The notes beneath the pieces are model-generated. The model was not told the origin of the DNA, did not search any database, and saw nothing but the letters and a program-made list of their open reading frames with translations. Below are positions 43,929 through 52,247 of a stretch of 52,247 bases of DNA, piece by piece. Both the position numbers and the translations under genes were made by a program. This DNA comes from Hyphomicrobiales bacterium. Its GTDB lineage: Bacteria > Pseudomonadota > Alphaproteobacteria > Rhizobiales > Devosiaceae. The stretch covers positions 1-52,247 of the forward strand of contig JALSII010000045.1 of NCBI GenBank assembly GCA_026981645.1. The letters run 5' to 3'. Position 1 is the stretch's first letter. Every line of letters begins with the position of its first letter.

Positions 43929-46900
43929 ATTTCTCCACGAGACAGCCCAATACGGGTGATAGATAACACCTGTTCGGTGATTTTTTTTGCTTTGTCCAAT
44001 CCCACGAGCTTGAACAATGATGGCAACAGATTTTTGCGAATTTCCGCTTCAATATTCTGCGGGCTGAGAGAGTTTTCTGACACCGCATTTTGAACGGTAG
44101 TGTCAATCAAACGTGCTACATTAATAAACTTATTTCTTTCTGGTCCCTGCACCTTGTCCTCTCCAATCGTTAGACGAAGTATGCCGAAATAGGCGCTGGC
44201 GTGTTTGTTTCCATCTAACTCTGAGGGTGTCCCTTCAATATCCCTTTTTTGCACCTTTTCTTCAAAATCCTTGAACAGAGCAAACTGTTTGAAGGGATGT
44301 TCAAACAAGGCGTTTGCGGATTCTATCGCCTGACGAAGAAGTTCAGAAAAATGAAGTTGGGCATAAGGATCATCAGACAATTCCTGCTCAATTGTTTTCT
44401 TCAGGCGGCTTTTGATAATATCTGTTTCGTTCCGGGTTTTTTCAGGTGACCAAGAGTCTGGGTCATTATCAACCCCAAGCTCGTTGACCATGAAAACACC
44501 ATCCGCATCTTGAATTTCCTCACCAATCACATATCGATCAACAAGTTTTCTGATTTGGTCTTCGTAGGTACTAAAATCAACAGTTTCCTGAGCATCTTGT
44601 TTGGCGATTTTCCGCAAGTTTGTAAAAAATTTCAAATCTTTCTTGTATATTTCAATTTGTTTTTCTCCAATGGAAGCATCCTCAAAAAATGATCGGGATG
44701 CCAAAGCAGTTTTGAGGCAAAGACCGAATTCAGTTAAGGCCTCATAGAAATCCTCTCGAACCTTCTGCCTGATATCAGTGGGGTTTCCGTCATTATCAGT
44801 TTCAAGTTGGGGTACAAGAATTTGCCGGTATTGCTCCAGGTCCGAGCGATTTTTGATATCAGAGAAAACGCTCCAGAGCGTGTCGTGAAGAGAAGGGAGC
44901 CTTTTATATTCGGTGCTGACTTCTGAATAAAGCCCTTCAATATCGTCAATATCAAAATCACCTTGAGTCCGCTCTGCTAAATCCTGATATTCTGAAATTG
45001 CAGTATCAAGCTCTTTTAATATTCCGCGATAATCGATCAACAGGCCAAATTTCTTTTCTTCATGCAATCGGTTTACACGGGCGATCGCTTGAATCAGACT
45101 GTGCTGCTTTAGGGGCTTGTCTATATATAGAACGGCATTTCTGGGTTCATCAAATCCCGTCAGTAATTTATCGACCACAATTAAAATATCTGGCTTTCCT
45201 TCGGTAGAAAACGCTTCAATAGTGTCTCGTTCATAATCTTCAGGCATGCCCTTGATATTATCTTTCCACCATTGCTGAACTTCAGGCACTTCAGCTTCAT
45301 CAACATCTTCATGGCCTTCGCGCGTATCTGGTGGTGAGATAATGACCGCACTGGTAACCAATCCCGTTGCATCCAGCGCTTTTTTGTAGCGAATTGCTGA
45401 TAGTTTGCTGTCCGTTGCCAATTGGCCTTTCAGACCGTTATTCAAAGCCTTAAAGTTTTCACTGAAGTGGACAGCAATGTCCCAGGCAATAAGTTCAACC
45501 CGATTGGCAGAGCCATATACTGGACCCTTTTTTCCGTATTTGTCTTTGAGGTCGCTTTTTTGTTTGTCAGATAAACCCGTGGTGATTTTTTCAAACCAGT
45601 TATCGATTGCCTTTTCATTGATATCCAGCACCGGTTTGCGTTCTTCATATAAAAGCGGTGTTACAGTTCCATCTTCAACCGCTCTTTGCATGGTGTATGC
45701 GTGAACAATCGGACCAAACTTGTTGGTGGTCTTGTCGTCTTTGAGTAGGGGCGTGCCAGTGAAAGCCACATAAGAAGCATTAGGCAATGCGTTCCTCATG
45801 CGCTCATGAGTTTCACCGCTTTGCGAACGGTGTCCTTCGTCAATCAGGACAATCAGGTTGGCGCTTGGATTTTTGCATTCAGGTAATTTTGCAGCCGTTG
45901 AAAACTTGTTGATGATCGTAAAAATTATGCGCTCGGTGCCTTTGCCTATTCGTTTGGCCAGGTCACGACCAGATGAAACTTTAGCTTTTTCACCAGTTTT
46001 ATTTACAGCAACATTTGCACCAAAAGCGCCACCTGACAGAAACGTTTTTGCAAGCTGCTTTTCAAGATCAATACGGTCGGTAACAACAACCACACGGCAG
46101 TCCTTCAGGTTTTCGTGCAGCAACAACGCCTTGCATAAAAACACCATCGTGAAACTCTTGCCAGAGCCGGTTGTATGCCAGATCACACCACCCTGGCGTC
46201 CACCGTCCGGGCGAAGTTTGGAAATTCGTTCAATGAGAGCTTTAATGCCGAAAGCCTGCTGATATCGTGCGGCGACCTTGCCTATTTTTTTATCAAACAG
46301 AATAAAATAGCGGATAAATTCAATCAACCGATCTTTGGATAGCAGGCTGATCAGAAGCCTGTCCTGATCTGTAACCAATTGTTCGCCAGCCCAGAGAGCT
46401 TCAAAATGATTGCGAACATTTTCAGACTTGTCAGATAAAAGCGCCTTTTTTTCATCTGCCTCCAAAGGCTGGTTTTTGATTTTTCTGAAATGCTCTTCGC
46501 TTAAAATTTCCTCGCGCCAGTTTGCCCAGAATTTCTTTGGCGTTTTTGTCGTGGCATAACGCCCATCAGTTCCGCTAACGGAAAAAAGCAATTGTGACCA
46601 GGCAAACAAATGCGGGATCTCATCTTGCTTCTGGTTGCGAATGTTTTGGGAAATTCCTTCTTCAACCATGGACTTATTCGGATTGCCAGAATCAGGCCGC
46701 TTGGCCTCAATAACCACAAGAGGCAGCCCGTTCACATAACAGATATTATCAGGGCGGCGGGTGCGGGTTCCGTCTGTGGTAAGGACTTCAAATTCGTCGG
46801 TGACGATAAAGGAGTTATTATCAGGTTCCTGCCAGTCGATGATTGGCACTGTCACGGAATGCCTTTTGCCATCAACAAATTCAGTAACCGTAATGCCCAA

Positions 46901-47200
46901 CGTCATGGCGTTATATAGCTTTTCGTTAGCGCTTAAGAGGCCCTCATGCATGGGCGGCGAGGCAAGATCGCGAACGATCTGGTCAATGGCGTTAGGGGAA
47001 AGTGGATAGCTTTGTCCTTTGAAATTAAACGTGCGCTTTTTCAACTCATCGACCAGCACACCTTTGAGAACAACATTGGCATTGCCCCCACGCATTTTGA
47101 GGCAGGCATCGGACGGCAGGTAGTTCCAGCCCAATGAGATCAGGGTCGCAAGCGCGGGAATGTGAGCGCTGTAAAGCTCGGCTGTGTTTGGGGTGGTCAT
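43925..47200 (-). CDS. hsdR: Type I restriction endonuclease, R subunit
   Basis: HsdR translocates DNA and cuts it when bound to unmethylated sites through HsdS. The 1091-residue protein has the N-terminal nuclease site (RPD at 149-151 and EAK at 165-167), then helicase motif I in WHTTGSGKSFTMVFLCKALL, motif II DEGHRS, motif III VAFTGTPLL, and QAIARVNRLHEEKKFG as motif VI. The C-terminal helical domain follows. It looks full length. The start overlaps the hsdS stop (ATGA). Confidence 0.95.
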   Translation of the reverse strand: MTTPNTAELYSAHIPALATLISLGWNYLPSDACLKMRGGNANVVLKGVLVDELKKRTFNFKGQSYPLSPNAIDQIVRDLASPPMHEGLLSANEKLYNAMTLGITVTEFVDGKRHSVTVPIIDWQEPDNNSFIVTDEFEVLTTDGTRTRRPDNICYVNGLPLVVIEAKRPDSGNPNKSMVEEGISQNIRNQKQDEIPHLFAWSQLLFSVSGTDGRYATTKTPKKFWANWREEILSEEHFRKIKNQPLEADEKKALLSDKSENVRNHFEALWAGEQLVTDQDRLLISLLSKDRLIEFIRYFILFDKKIGKVAARYQQAFGIKALIERISKLRPDGGRQGGVIWHTTGSGKSFTMVFLCKALLLHENLKDCRVVVVTDRIDLEKQLAKTFLSGGAFGANVAVNKTGEKAKVSSGRDLAKRIGKGTERIIFTIINKFSTAAKLPECKNPSANLIVLIDEGHRSQSGETHERMRNALPNASYVAFTGTPLLKDDKTTNKFGPIVHAYTMQRAVEDGTVTPLLYEERKPVLDINEKAIDNWFEKITTGLSDKQKSDLKDKYGKKGPVYGSANRVELIAWDIAVHFSENFKALNNGLKGQLATDSKLSAIRYKKALDATGLVTSAVIISPPDTREGHEDVDEAEVPEVQQWWKDNIKGMPEDYERDTIEAFSTEGKPDILIVVDKLLTGFDEPRNAVLYIDKPLKQHSLIQAIARVNRLHEEKKFGLLIDYRGILKELDTAISEYQDLAERTQGDFDIDDIEGLYSEVSTEYKRLPSLHDTLWSVFSDIKNRSDLEQYRQILVPQLETDNDGNPTDIRQKVREDFYEALTEFGLCLKTALASRSFFEDASIGEKQIEIYKKDLKFFTNLRKIAKQDAQETVDFSTYEDQIRKLVDRYVIGEEIQDADGVFMVNELGVDNDPDSWSPEKTRNETDIIKSRLKKTIEQELSDDPYAQLHFSELLRQAIESANALFEHPFKQFALFKDFEEKVQKRDIEGTPSELDGNKHASAYFGILRLTIGEDKVQGPERNKFINVARLIDTTVQNAVSENSLSPQNIEAEIRKNLLPSLFKLVGLDKAKKITEQVLSITRIGLSRGEI

Positions 47201-48441
47201 TTCACAGCCTCCTTATCGATTTTGACGCGGCGCTTGCCGGTGAGGAGTTGCTGCATCAGGGCGGATTTTTCGGATTTTAGGTGGATGAGTTGTTGGGTTA
47301 GAAGTTCAGTCTCGCGGTCAGCATCAGAAAGGATGGTGGCGATAGCGGTTTGTTCATTTTTCTTTGGAATTAAAAACTGTCGCTTTTCAAAATCGCCCTT
47401 GGATAATTCCAGAAAAGTTGATCCGCAGGCATATCTAATAAATTCATGTTTAAAGTGCTGAAACAGATAATAGAGATATTCAACTGCAAATGACGAATTT
47501 GGTGTCAGGTTCTTGAAACCTTGATTGGTGCAAATCGGTTTGTGGGCTATTGCAGAATAACCAATTGTGGCACGAGTGCATATTAGCAGACTCCCCACGG
47601 GAAGAAGCCTTGCGGAGCAGCTTGAAAGGCCTTTGCTAGTTATTGTTCGCTTCGTCGTTTTAATATATTTTCCGGTAAGCGCTGTTATGTCTGTTGGAGT
47701 AGCCCAAAGAATTTCACCATCCCAATACTCCTCGTTATCTGAAGATGGGGTTCCCCCAGATGAAGTGTTGCCCATTGATTTAATACTAGAAACTTCCCAC
47801 TCCCCATCAAACCCTGGCAGGCGTTTTTTGGCGGTTAGGAGTTGTTGCATGAGGGCTTTTTTCTGGGCCTGGCTGTTTTCGATCAGCCCCTCCACCACCT
47901 CAATCGCCCGATCCCATGTGGACAGGATTTTGGCAATTTTTTTCTGTTCGGGGAGTGGGGGGAGTGGCAACAGAAGCCTCTTGTATGACCCCACATTGAA
48001 ATGTTGTTGAGCAAGTCCTCCTTGCCCGTCGAGGACCTGACGGCGACCATGTTCTGAATTCGTAAAGGCACAAAGATACTTCGAGGTAACCTTCGATTGA
48101 TCGGGCCGTGCGAATATTACGTCAATACAATTTGATCCCGCATATTTAGGTGGTACAACACAGGCCGTGCCGGGGTAGCCAGTCCGAACCACAAGTATGT
48201 CATCAGCTTTCAGGATAGATTTTTTATTTTTTTGGTTGCCCTCATCTGAAATATAAACCCAATTTTCATCTTCAACGTAGCCTTCGCGAACATTAGCTGA
48301 TCTAAATGCGCGAGTGCCTTCGCCTTCTGGCACATAATAGTCCTTTGGCTTCACCACTATACCAACACTTATGCGTTCACATATTTCCACTGCCTGTGGT
48401 AAACTCCACCCCTCAGGAACCTCCATTTTCACCCCCGCCAT
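47197..48441 (-). CDS. hsdS: Type I restriction system specificity subunit
   Basis: HsdS chooses the DNA target for both methylation and cutting. The 414-residue protein has two target-recognition domains, each followed by a conserved helical spacer: LPLPPLPEQKKIAKILSTWDRAIEVVEG with KKALMQQLLTAKKRLPGF after the first, and IPKKNEQTAIATILSDADRE with KSALMQQLLTGKRRV at the end. The start is probably ATG 48441 (MAGVKMEVPEGWS) or ATG 48426; both overlap or abut the rhuM end. The frame from 48609 lies inside rhuM and is not used. hsdR follows by a 4-nt overlap. Confidence 0.93.
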   Translation of the reverse strand: MAGVKMEVPEGWSLPQAVEICERISVGIVVKPKDYYVPEGEGTRAFRSANVREGYVEDENWVYISDEGNQKNKKSILKADDILVVRTGYPGTACVVPPKYAGSNCIDVIFARPDQSKVTSKYLCAFTNSEHGRRQVLDGQGGLAQQHFNVGSYKRLLLPLPPLPEQKKIAKILSTWDRAIEVVEGLIENSQAQKKALMQQLLTAKKRLPGFDGEWEVSSIKSMGNTSSGGTPSSDNEEYWDGEILWATPTDITALTGKYIKTTKRTITSKGLSSCSARLLPVGSLLICTRATIGYSAIAHKPICTNQGFKNLTPNSSFAVEYLYYLFQHFKHEFIRYACGSTFLELSKGDFEKRQFLIPKKNEQTAIATILSDADRETELLTQQLIHLKSEKSALMQQLLTGKRRVKIDKEAVK

Positions 48442-49495
48442 GTCTATTCTTGTCGCCGTCACTCGCTTTGCTCGTTTCCCCGACACCCCCGCCGTTCTTC
48501 TCCAATTCTTTAGCGAGAGCCTCAAGCACTTCAATGTCCTCTTCATCTGCTTTAAGCGCTTCGGCCTGCTTGCGCTTGGCGTCAAATTCTTCATAGCGCC
48601 GGGCGGCAAGTTTTTGGGCGACCTTCATTTGCACCTTGCCCGCATGGGTGAGCAAATCGCGCTCGTTAAATTCCAGAAAGGCGTCGAGCTTGTCGGCCCA
48701 TTCGGCCATATTTACGGTTTTGCGCCGCTCGGCCTGATCTTCGGCATAATCGAGATACATGGTGACGATACGGTTGAGGTCTTCGACTTCTTCTTTTTTC
48801 AAATAGTTTTTGGCAATCCCCACATCACCCTTGCGCACGATTGAGCCTTTGAATGCCATGACACCCATATTGACGATATCGGGGTTTGAGCGATCCCTGA
48901 TCAGTTCAGCGGCGGTTTTGCCCGTTGCGGCCCAGAGCATTTTGTTCTGCACTTTTTTGAAAAACAATTGCGCGGCATCGGAGCTTTTGTCGTAGTCAAT
49001 GGCGGTGGCATAAATGTCTTTGATTTTCTGATAGAAGCGTTTTTCCGAGGCGCGGATGTCGCGAATACGCGCCAGCCATTCGTCAAAATAATCCCATTTT
49101 TCCGCCTGTTTCAGGCGGGCGTCATCCATGGCGAAACCCTTGACCAGATATTCCTTCAAAACAGTGTTGGCCCATTTGCGAAACTGCACACCCCTTGGTG
49201 AGCGGACACGGTAGCCAACGGCCAGAATCATATCCAGATTGTAGTGTTTAAGAGTGCGCTCGACCTCTCGTTTGCCTTCCATTCGAACTTGTAAGAAATC
49301 CTTACAAGTTGCCTCGGCACTCAGTTCCCCATCTTCATAAATGCTTTTAATGTGCAGGGTTATGTTCTGCGGCGAGGAGGCAAACAATTCCGCCAAATCA
49401 GCCTGGGTCAGCCAAACCGTGCCGTCAATCGCCTGCAGAGACACCTCGGCCAATCCGTCCTCGGTCTGGTATAAAATGAGTTCGCCGTTGCTCAT
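48413..49495 (-). CDS. rhuM: RhuM family protein
   Basis: The 360-residue product matches the virulence-associated RhuM family: VSLQAIDGTVWLTQADLAELF, SPQNITLHIKSIYEDGEL, HYNLDMILAVGYRVRSPRGVQFRKWA, and a later YRIxxM-like helical region with NLKKEE-type DLNRIVTMYLDYAEDQAERR. The C-terminus is a disordered Glu/Gly-rich tail that overlaps the hsdS start. RhuM-like genes are frequent between hsdM and hsdS in Type I loci, with unknown role; the N-terminal part resembles DNA-binding antirepressor domains. It overlaps the hsdM stop by 4 nt. Confidence 0.9.
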   Translation of the reverse strand: MSNGELILYQTEDGLAEVSLQAIDGTVWLTQADLAELFASSPQNITLHIKSIYEDGELSAEATCKDFLQVRMEGKREVERTLKHYNLDMILAVGYRVRSPRGVQFRKWANTVLKEYLVKGFAMDDARLKQAEKWDYFDEWLARIRDIRASEKRFYQKIKDIYATAIDYDKSSDAAQLFFKKVQNKMLWAATGKTAAELIRDRSNPDIVNMGVMAFKGSIVRKGDVGIAKNYLKKEEVEDLNRIVTMYLDYAEDQAERRKTVNMAEWADKLDAFLEFNERDLLTHAGKVQMKVAQKLAARRYEEFDAKRKQAEALKADEEDIEVLEALAKELEKNGGGVGETSKASDGDKNRHGGGENGGS

Positions 49496-51006
49496 GCGGT
49501 GTACCCCAGTTCCTTGAGGTAACCATCCATCTTGATTTCAAGCGTGGCCAGTTCTTCTTTCAATTTCATGCGCTCGGCCCGCACGGCCATCAGGTCGATT
49601 TCTTCTTCTTCCTCAAAGGTATCAACATAGCGGGGGATATTGAGATTATAGTCGTTTTCTGCCAGCTCTTCAGGCGTGGCAAGCCAGGCGTATTTATCGA
49701 CCGTCTGTCGCGCTTTGTAGGTCTTTATGATTTTGGCAATATTTTCCGCTGAAAGCTGGTTTTGGTTTTTGCCAGAGGTAAATTCGCGGCTGGCATCAAT
49801 AAATAGAACTTTGTCATCAGACTTGTTCTTCTTCAAAATCAAAATGGCGGCAGGGATGCCCGTGCCATAAAACAATTTTTCCGGCAGGCCGATCACCGTA
49901 TCAAGCAGGTTTTCCTCCACCAGTTTTTGGCGGATGCGCCCCTCGGCAGCGCCGCGAAACAAAACGCCATGCGGGGCAACAACCGCCATGCGGCCAGTTT
50001 TCGGCTTCATGGTTTCAACCATGTGCAGAATAAAAGCGTAGTCGCCCTTGGTTTTGGGTGGCAGACCACGGCGGAAGCGGCCAAACTTGTCATCTTCAGC
50101 GGTGGCATATCCCCATTTATCAAGGCTGAAAGGCGGATTGGCGACCACGATATCAAAGTGTTTCAGACGATCGTCGCCATCAAGCAATTTGGGGTTACGG
50201 ATGGTGTCACCCCATTCAATGCGGTGGTTGTCTTCGCCATGCAGGAACATATTCATTTTGGCCAGCGCCCAGGTGCTGCCAATCGCTTCCTGACCGAAAA
50301 GGGCATATTTTTTTGAGCCATTATTTTCGATCTGAATACGCTTGCCGCATTTCATCAGTAATGAACCAGAGCCACAGGTTGGATCACAAATTTCCTCACC
50401 TTCTTGTGGTGCCATAATTTCCGCCATCAATTCCGAAACTTCCGGTGGTGTGTAAAATTCCCCAGCTTTTCGACCAGCATTTGCCGCGAAATTTTTGATT
50501 AAAAACTCATATGCATTGCCGATGACATCCAGTTTGTCTATGCGCGAAGGACGCAGATTCAATTCATCCTTAGCAAAGTCTTCAAGCAAATGACGAAGCA
50601 GTTCATTTTTTTGCGCCTCTTCGCCCAGCTTGTTTGAATTGAAGCTGATATCCTGAAAAACATCGCGAAGCTTGGCGATATTCGCTTCTTCAATGGCGTG
50701 TAATGCCTTATCAATGCGCTCACCATTTCCTGCCTCATGACGGCGATTATAAAGCTCATAGAAACTTGCTTTTTCAGGCAAAACAAACCGCTCATTTTTC
50801 ATCATTTCATTGATGAGCGCCGGTTCATCACCATATTCTTTTTGGTAAGTGTCGTAATGATCCTGCCAGACATCACTGATATATTTTAGAAACAGCAGGG
50901 TGAGGACATAGTCCTTGTAAATCTCGGCGGCGACAGTACCGCGAAACGTGTCGCATGCCGCCCAAACGGTTTTGTTTATTTCGTCTTGTGTTACTTGATC
51001 ATTCAT
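49492..51006 (-). CDS. hsdM: Type I restriction system methyltransferase subunit
   Basis: HsdM makes N6-methyladenine at the site defined by HsdS. The 504-residue protein has the N-terminal HsdM helical domain, then AGEFYTPPEVSELMA (184-187 FYTP), the SAM motif DPTCGSGS (208-215) and the catalytic NPPF (290-293). A C-terminal coiled segment (VRAERMKLKEELATLEIKMDGYLKEL) probably contacts HsdS. It starts 4 nt after the half-size hsdS gene. Confidence 0.95.
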   Translation of the reverse strand: MNDQVTQDEINKTVWAACDTFRGTVAAEIYKDYVLTLLFLKYISDVWQDHYDTYQKEYGDEPALINEMMKNERFVLPEKASFYELYNRRHEAGNGERIDKALHAIEEANIAKLRDVFQDISFNSNKLGEEAQKNELLRHLLEDFAKDELNLRPSRIDKLDVIGNAYEFLIKNFAANAGRKAGEFYTPPEVSELMAEIMAPQEGEEICDPTCGSGSLLMKCGKRIQIENNGSKKYALFGQEAIGSTWALAKMNMFLHGEDNHRIEWGDTIRNPKLLDGDDRLKHFDIVVANPPFSLDKWGYATAEDDKFGRFRRGLPPKTKGDYAFILHMVETMKPKTGRMAVVAPHGVLFRGAAEGRIRQKLVEENLLDTVIGLPEKLFYGTGIPAAILILKKNKSDDKVLFIDASREFTSGKNQNQLSAENIAKIIKTYKARQTVDKYAWLATPEELAENDYNLNIPRYVDTFEEEEEIDLMAVRAERMKLKEELATLEIKMDGYLKELGYTA

Positions 51007-51010
51007 TTCA

Positions 51011-51610
51011 TCAACCTTTCAATTTGTTTTGAAAGAGGCCAAGAGCAATGGCCTCAATTTCATGATTTCTGTTTTCAATAAGTTCTTCGAGCGCGTGGCG
51101 TTCTGCTGTTGCGGCCTGAAAATGCTGAACGATCATTCTTTGTTGATCGAGGGAAGGAAGGGCAACCTTCAAATTCTCAATAACTTCCCGACGGATATTT
51201 AAAATGTGCGAGCCAGTTGCCGAGCGCTTAAAATATTCTTGTGCCGGCTTTTGATTTATCTGCCAGGCAAGGAATGCAGGGTTGCACCCATTTTTTATTC
51301 TAAGAACAAAGAAGTGAGGGGAACAAACTGCGGTAGGCGGCACATCATCCAGTACAACGGCATAGTTATTTACGCCGCGTGCGGAAAAAATAACATCTCC
51401 ATTTTGAAGCCAGTCAGGATTGCGCTTTGTGGGTAAAGTGACTTTGCTGGTTGTTCTCCAGTTCACGCCTGTGCTTGCATCAACATTACGCATTTGCACG
51501 ACAGCGGCATCACCATCCTCCAGTGCATCGACAGCACCCCTCAATGGAAAGCCAGCAGATATTGCAGCAACAGCCGAAAGGTTTTCATATTTAATTGCAT
51601 CAATGTCCAT
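51011..51610 (-). CDS. Half-size Type I specificity subunit
   Basis: The 199-residue protein has one target-recognition domain (NLSAVAAISAGFPLRGAV ... LQNGDVIFSARG ... ATGSHILNIRREVIENLKVALPSLDQQRMI) and one helical spacer (QHFQAATAERHALEELIENRNHEIEAIALGLFQNKLKG). This is half of a normal HsdS. It lies first in the operon, upstream of hsdM, while a complete hsdS follows later. It could dimerise to make a second specificity or be a remnant of another system. A promoter is placed so that the ATG is at or next to the transcription start. Confidence 0.85.
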   Translation of the reverse strand: MDIDAIKYENLSAVAAISAGFPLRGAVDALEDGDAAVVQMRNVDASTGVNWRTTSKVTLPTKRNPDWLQNGDVIFSARGVNNYAVVLDDVPPTAVCSPHFFVLRIKNGCNPAFLAWQINQKPAQEYFKRSATGSHILNIRREVIENLKVALPSLDQQRMIVQHFQAATAERHALEELIENRNHEIEAIALGLFQNKLKG

Positions 51611-51616
51611 GAGGCA

Positions 51617-51645
51617 AATATAGTGAGCACCCTCTCAAAAGTCAA
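51617..51645 (-). promoter_or_regulatory. Sigma-70-like promoter of the hsd operon, apparently leaderless
   Basis: On the minus strand TTGACT (51645-51640), a 17-nt spacer and TATATT (51622-51617) form a near-consensus promoter. Only TGCCTC separates the -10 box from the ATG at 51610, so the start site should fall at the A of the ATG, giving an mRNA without a 5' untranslated leader. There is no ribosome-binding sequence. Confidence 0.7.
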
Positions 51646-51732
51646 CCAAAAATACTGCGTCAACGAGATTGATGTAAATTTTTATGATTTAAGTCAGCTC
51701 TTCATTAATGCTTGTTCAGGAGTTCAAGATAT

Positions 51733-52247
51733 CTATGCCTCATAAAACACTCTTCTATGCTTCTCCAAAAACACCTGATCCGGCAAAAACCTGCTTGGCA
51801 TTTCCAGCCTTCCGGTTTCCACCCTTTCCAACTCCCGCCTTGCCACCGCTGGCACATGATCAGCGATTTTCATTTTGTAATCTTCATCGAAGGTGATTAA
51901 ATGCCGGTCGAAGGCGCGGTCGTGGAGGGCGTTTAGGCAGATGCCGTTTGCGGGGTTGATGCGGTTTTGCGGGTCGTCTTTCCAGGCAACGATGTGGCTG
52001 GCGTTTAAGAGGCGGGTGTCTTCTATGCCGGTCAGGGCGCAGCGCTCGCGGTATGAGGTCAGGATGATTTTGCGGAAGAAACCCTGGCCAATTCTTTGGG
52101 TGGTTTCGACACGGCGCTCGCCTGCGTCGGTGAAGTCAAATTCTGCGGCTGGCTCTGCCATTCCCGGAAATGGATTGGTTGGGCTGGTGGTTGCGGGCGG
52201 TGGCATGGCTTGATGTTCCCAGGCTTTGAGCACTCCATCAGGATTGT
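51733..52247 (-). CDS. HNH endonuclease, C-terminal part (cut by window edge)
   Basis: The frame is open to the window edge, so the N-terminus is missing. The visible 171 residues contain a Pro-rich linker and then an HNH_2-type nuclease domain: FRKIILTSYRERCALTGI, LLNASHIVAWKDDPQNRINPANGICLNALHDRAFDRHLITF with the catalytic His pair and Asn. It ends in RFLPDQVFLEKHRRVFYEA. Such proteins occur beside restriction-modification genes and other defence loci. The gap to the hsd promoter is about 90 nt, so it may be a separate transcription unit. Confidence 0.85.
   Translation of the reverse strand, partial: NPDGVLKAWEHQAMPPPATTSPTNPFPGMAEPAAEFDFTDAGERRVETTQRIGQGFFRKIILTSYRERCALTGIEDTRLLNASHIVAWKDDPQNRINPANGICLNALHDRAFDRHLITFDEDYKMKIADHVPAVARRELERVETGRLEMPSRFLPDQVFLEKHRRVFYEA

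Noticed and set aside
1..52247. CRISPR array, insertion sequence or prophage
   Set aside because: No regularly spaced identical repeats, transposase, integrase or phage structural gene was seen.

Overview
The window is alphaproteobacterial chromosome, most likely Hyphomicrobiales (Rhizobiales-like). I infer this from gene order: the divergent pepA / lptF-lptG-lptD-surA-pdxA-rsmA block, the opposing fabD-fabG-acpP-fabF-mltG-yicC-gmk block, the rpsF-rpsR-rplI-dnaB-alr-radA-cvpA-purF block, and an NnrU homologue. No rRNA or tRNA gene was seen, and the species cannot be named from sequence alone.

Layout. 1-3.2 kb: the end of an Ala/Glu-rich membrane-anchored protein, a DUF985 cupin, holC and two exported proteins of unknown function. 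3.2-12.4 kb: pepA, then outer-membrane biogenesis (lptF, lptG, lptD, a SurA-like chaperone) with pdxA and rsmA. 12.4-19.5 kb, minus strand: fatty-acid synthesis (fabD, fabG, acpP, fabF) followed by mltG, yicC and gmk, with a YciI-like gene between fabD and fabG. 19.9-28.7 kb, plus strand: ribosomal proteins S6, S18 and L9, then DnaB, alanine racemase, RadA, CvpA, PurF and a short-chain dehydrogenase. 28.9-33.5 kb: der, a YfgM-like protein, a decayed DksA/TraR gene, NnrU, a HAD phosphatase and a small HMA protein. 33.5-40.5 kb: a LacI-controlled sugar module (binding protein, two permeases, a glycogen-debranching-like hydrolase) that has no ATPase gene. 40.5-42.2 kb: cfa coupled to an unknown gene. 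42.2-43.2 kb: a gene-poor, hairpin-rich junction. 43.2-52.2 kb: a visibly more A+T-rich defence island with a Type I restriction-modification operon (half-size hsdS, hsdM, rhuM, hsdS, hsdR, YgjP-type metallopeptidase) and an HNH nuclease cut by the window edge.

The most unusual signal is a family of three short palindromic elements. Each lies directly in front of an essential gene (fabG, fabD, der) in the same orientation as that gene. In each case the first codons of the gene itself are duplicated on the far side of the element, so the order is duplicated start, hairpin element, real start. The two helices of the hairpin show compensatory base changes between copies, and the third copy keeps pairing through G-U pairs only on the mRNA-sense strand. 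The upstream start is always offset by 1 modulo 3 from the real start (142, 127 and 118 nt). In fabG and fabD this makes a short upstream ORF built from the gene's own N-terminus plus an element-encoded tail, ending at or just before the real start codon. I do not recognise this as a named repeat family.
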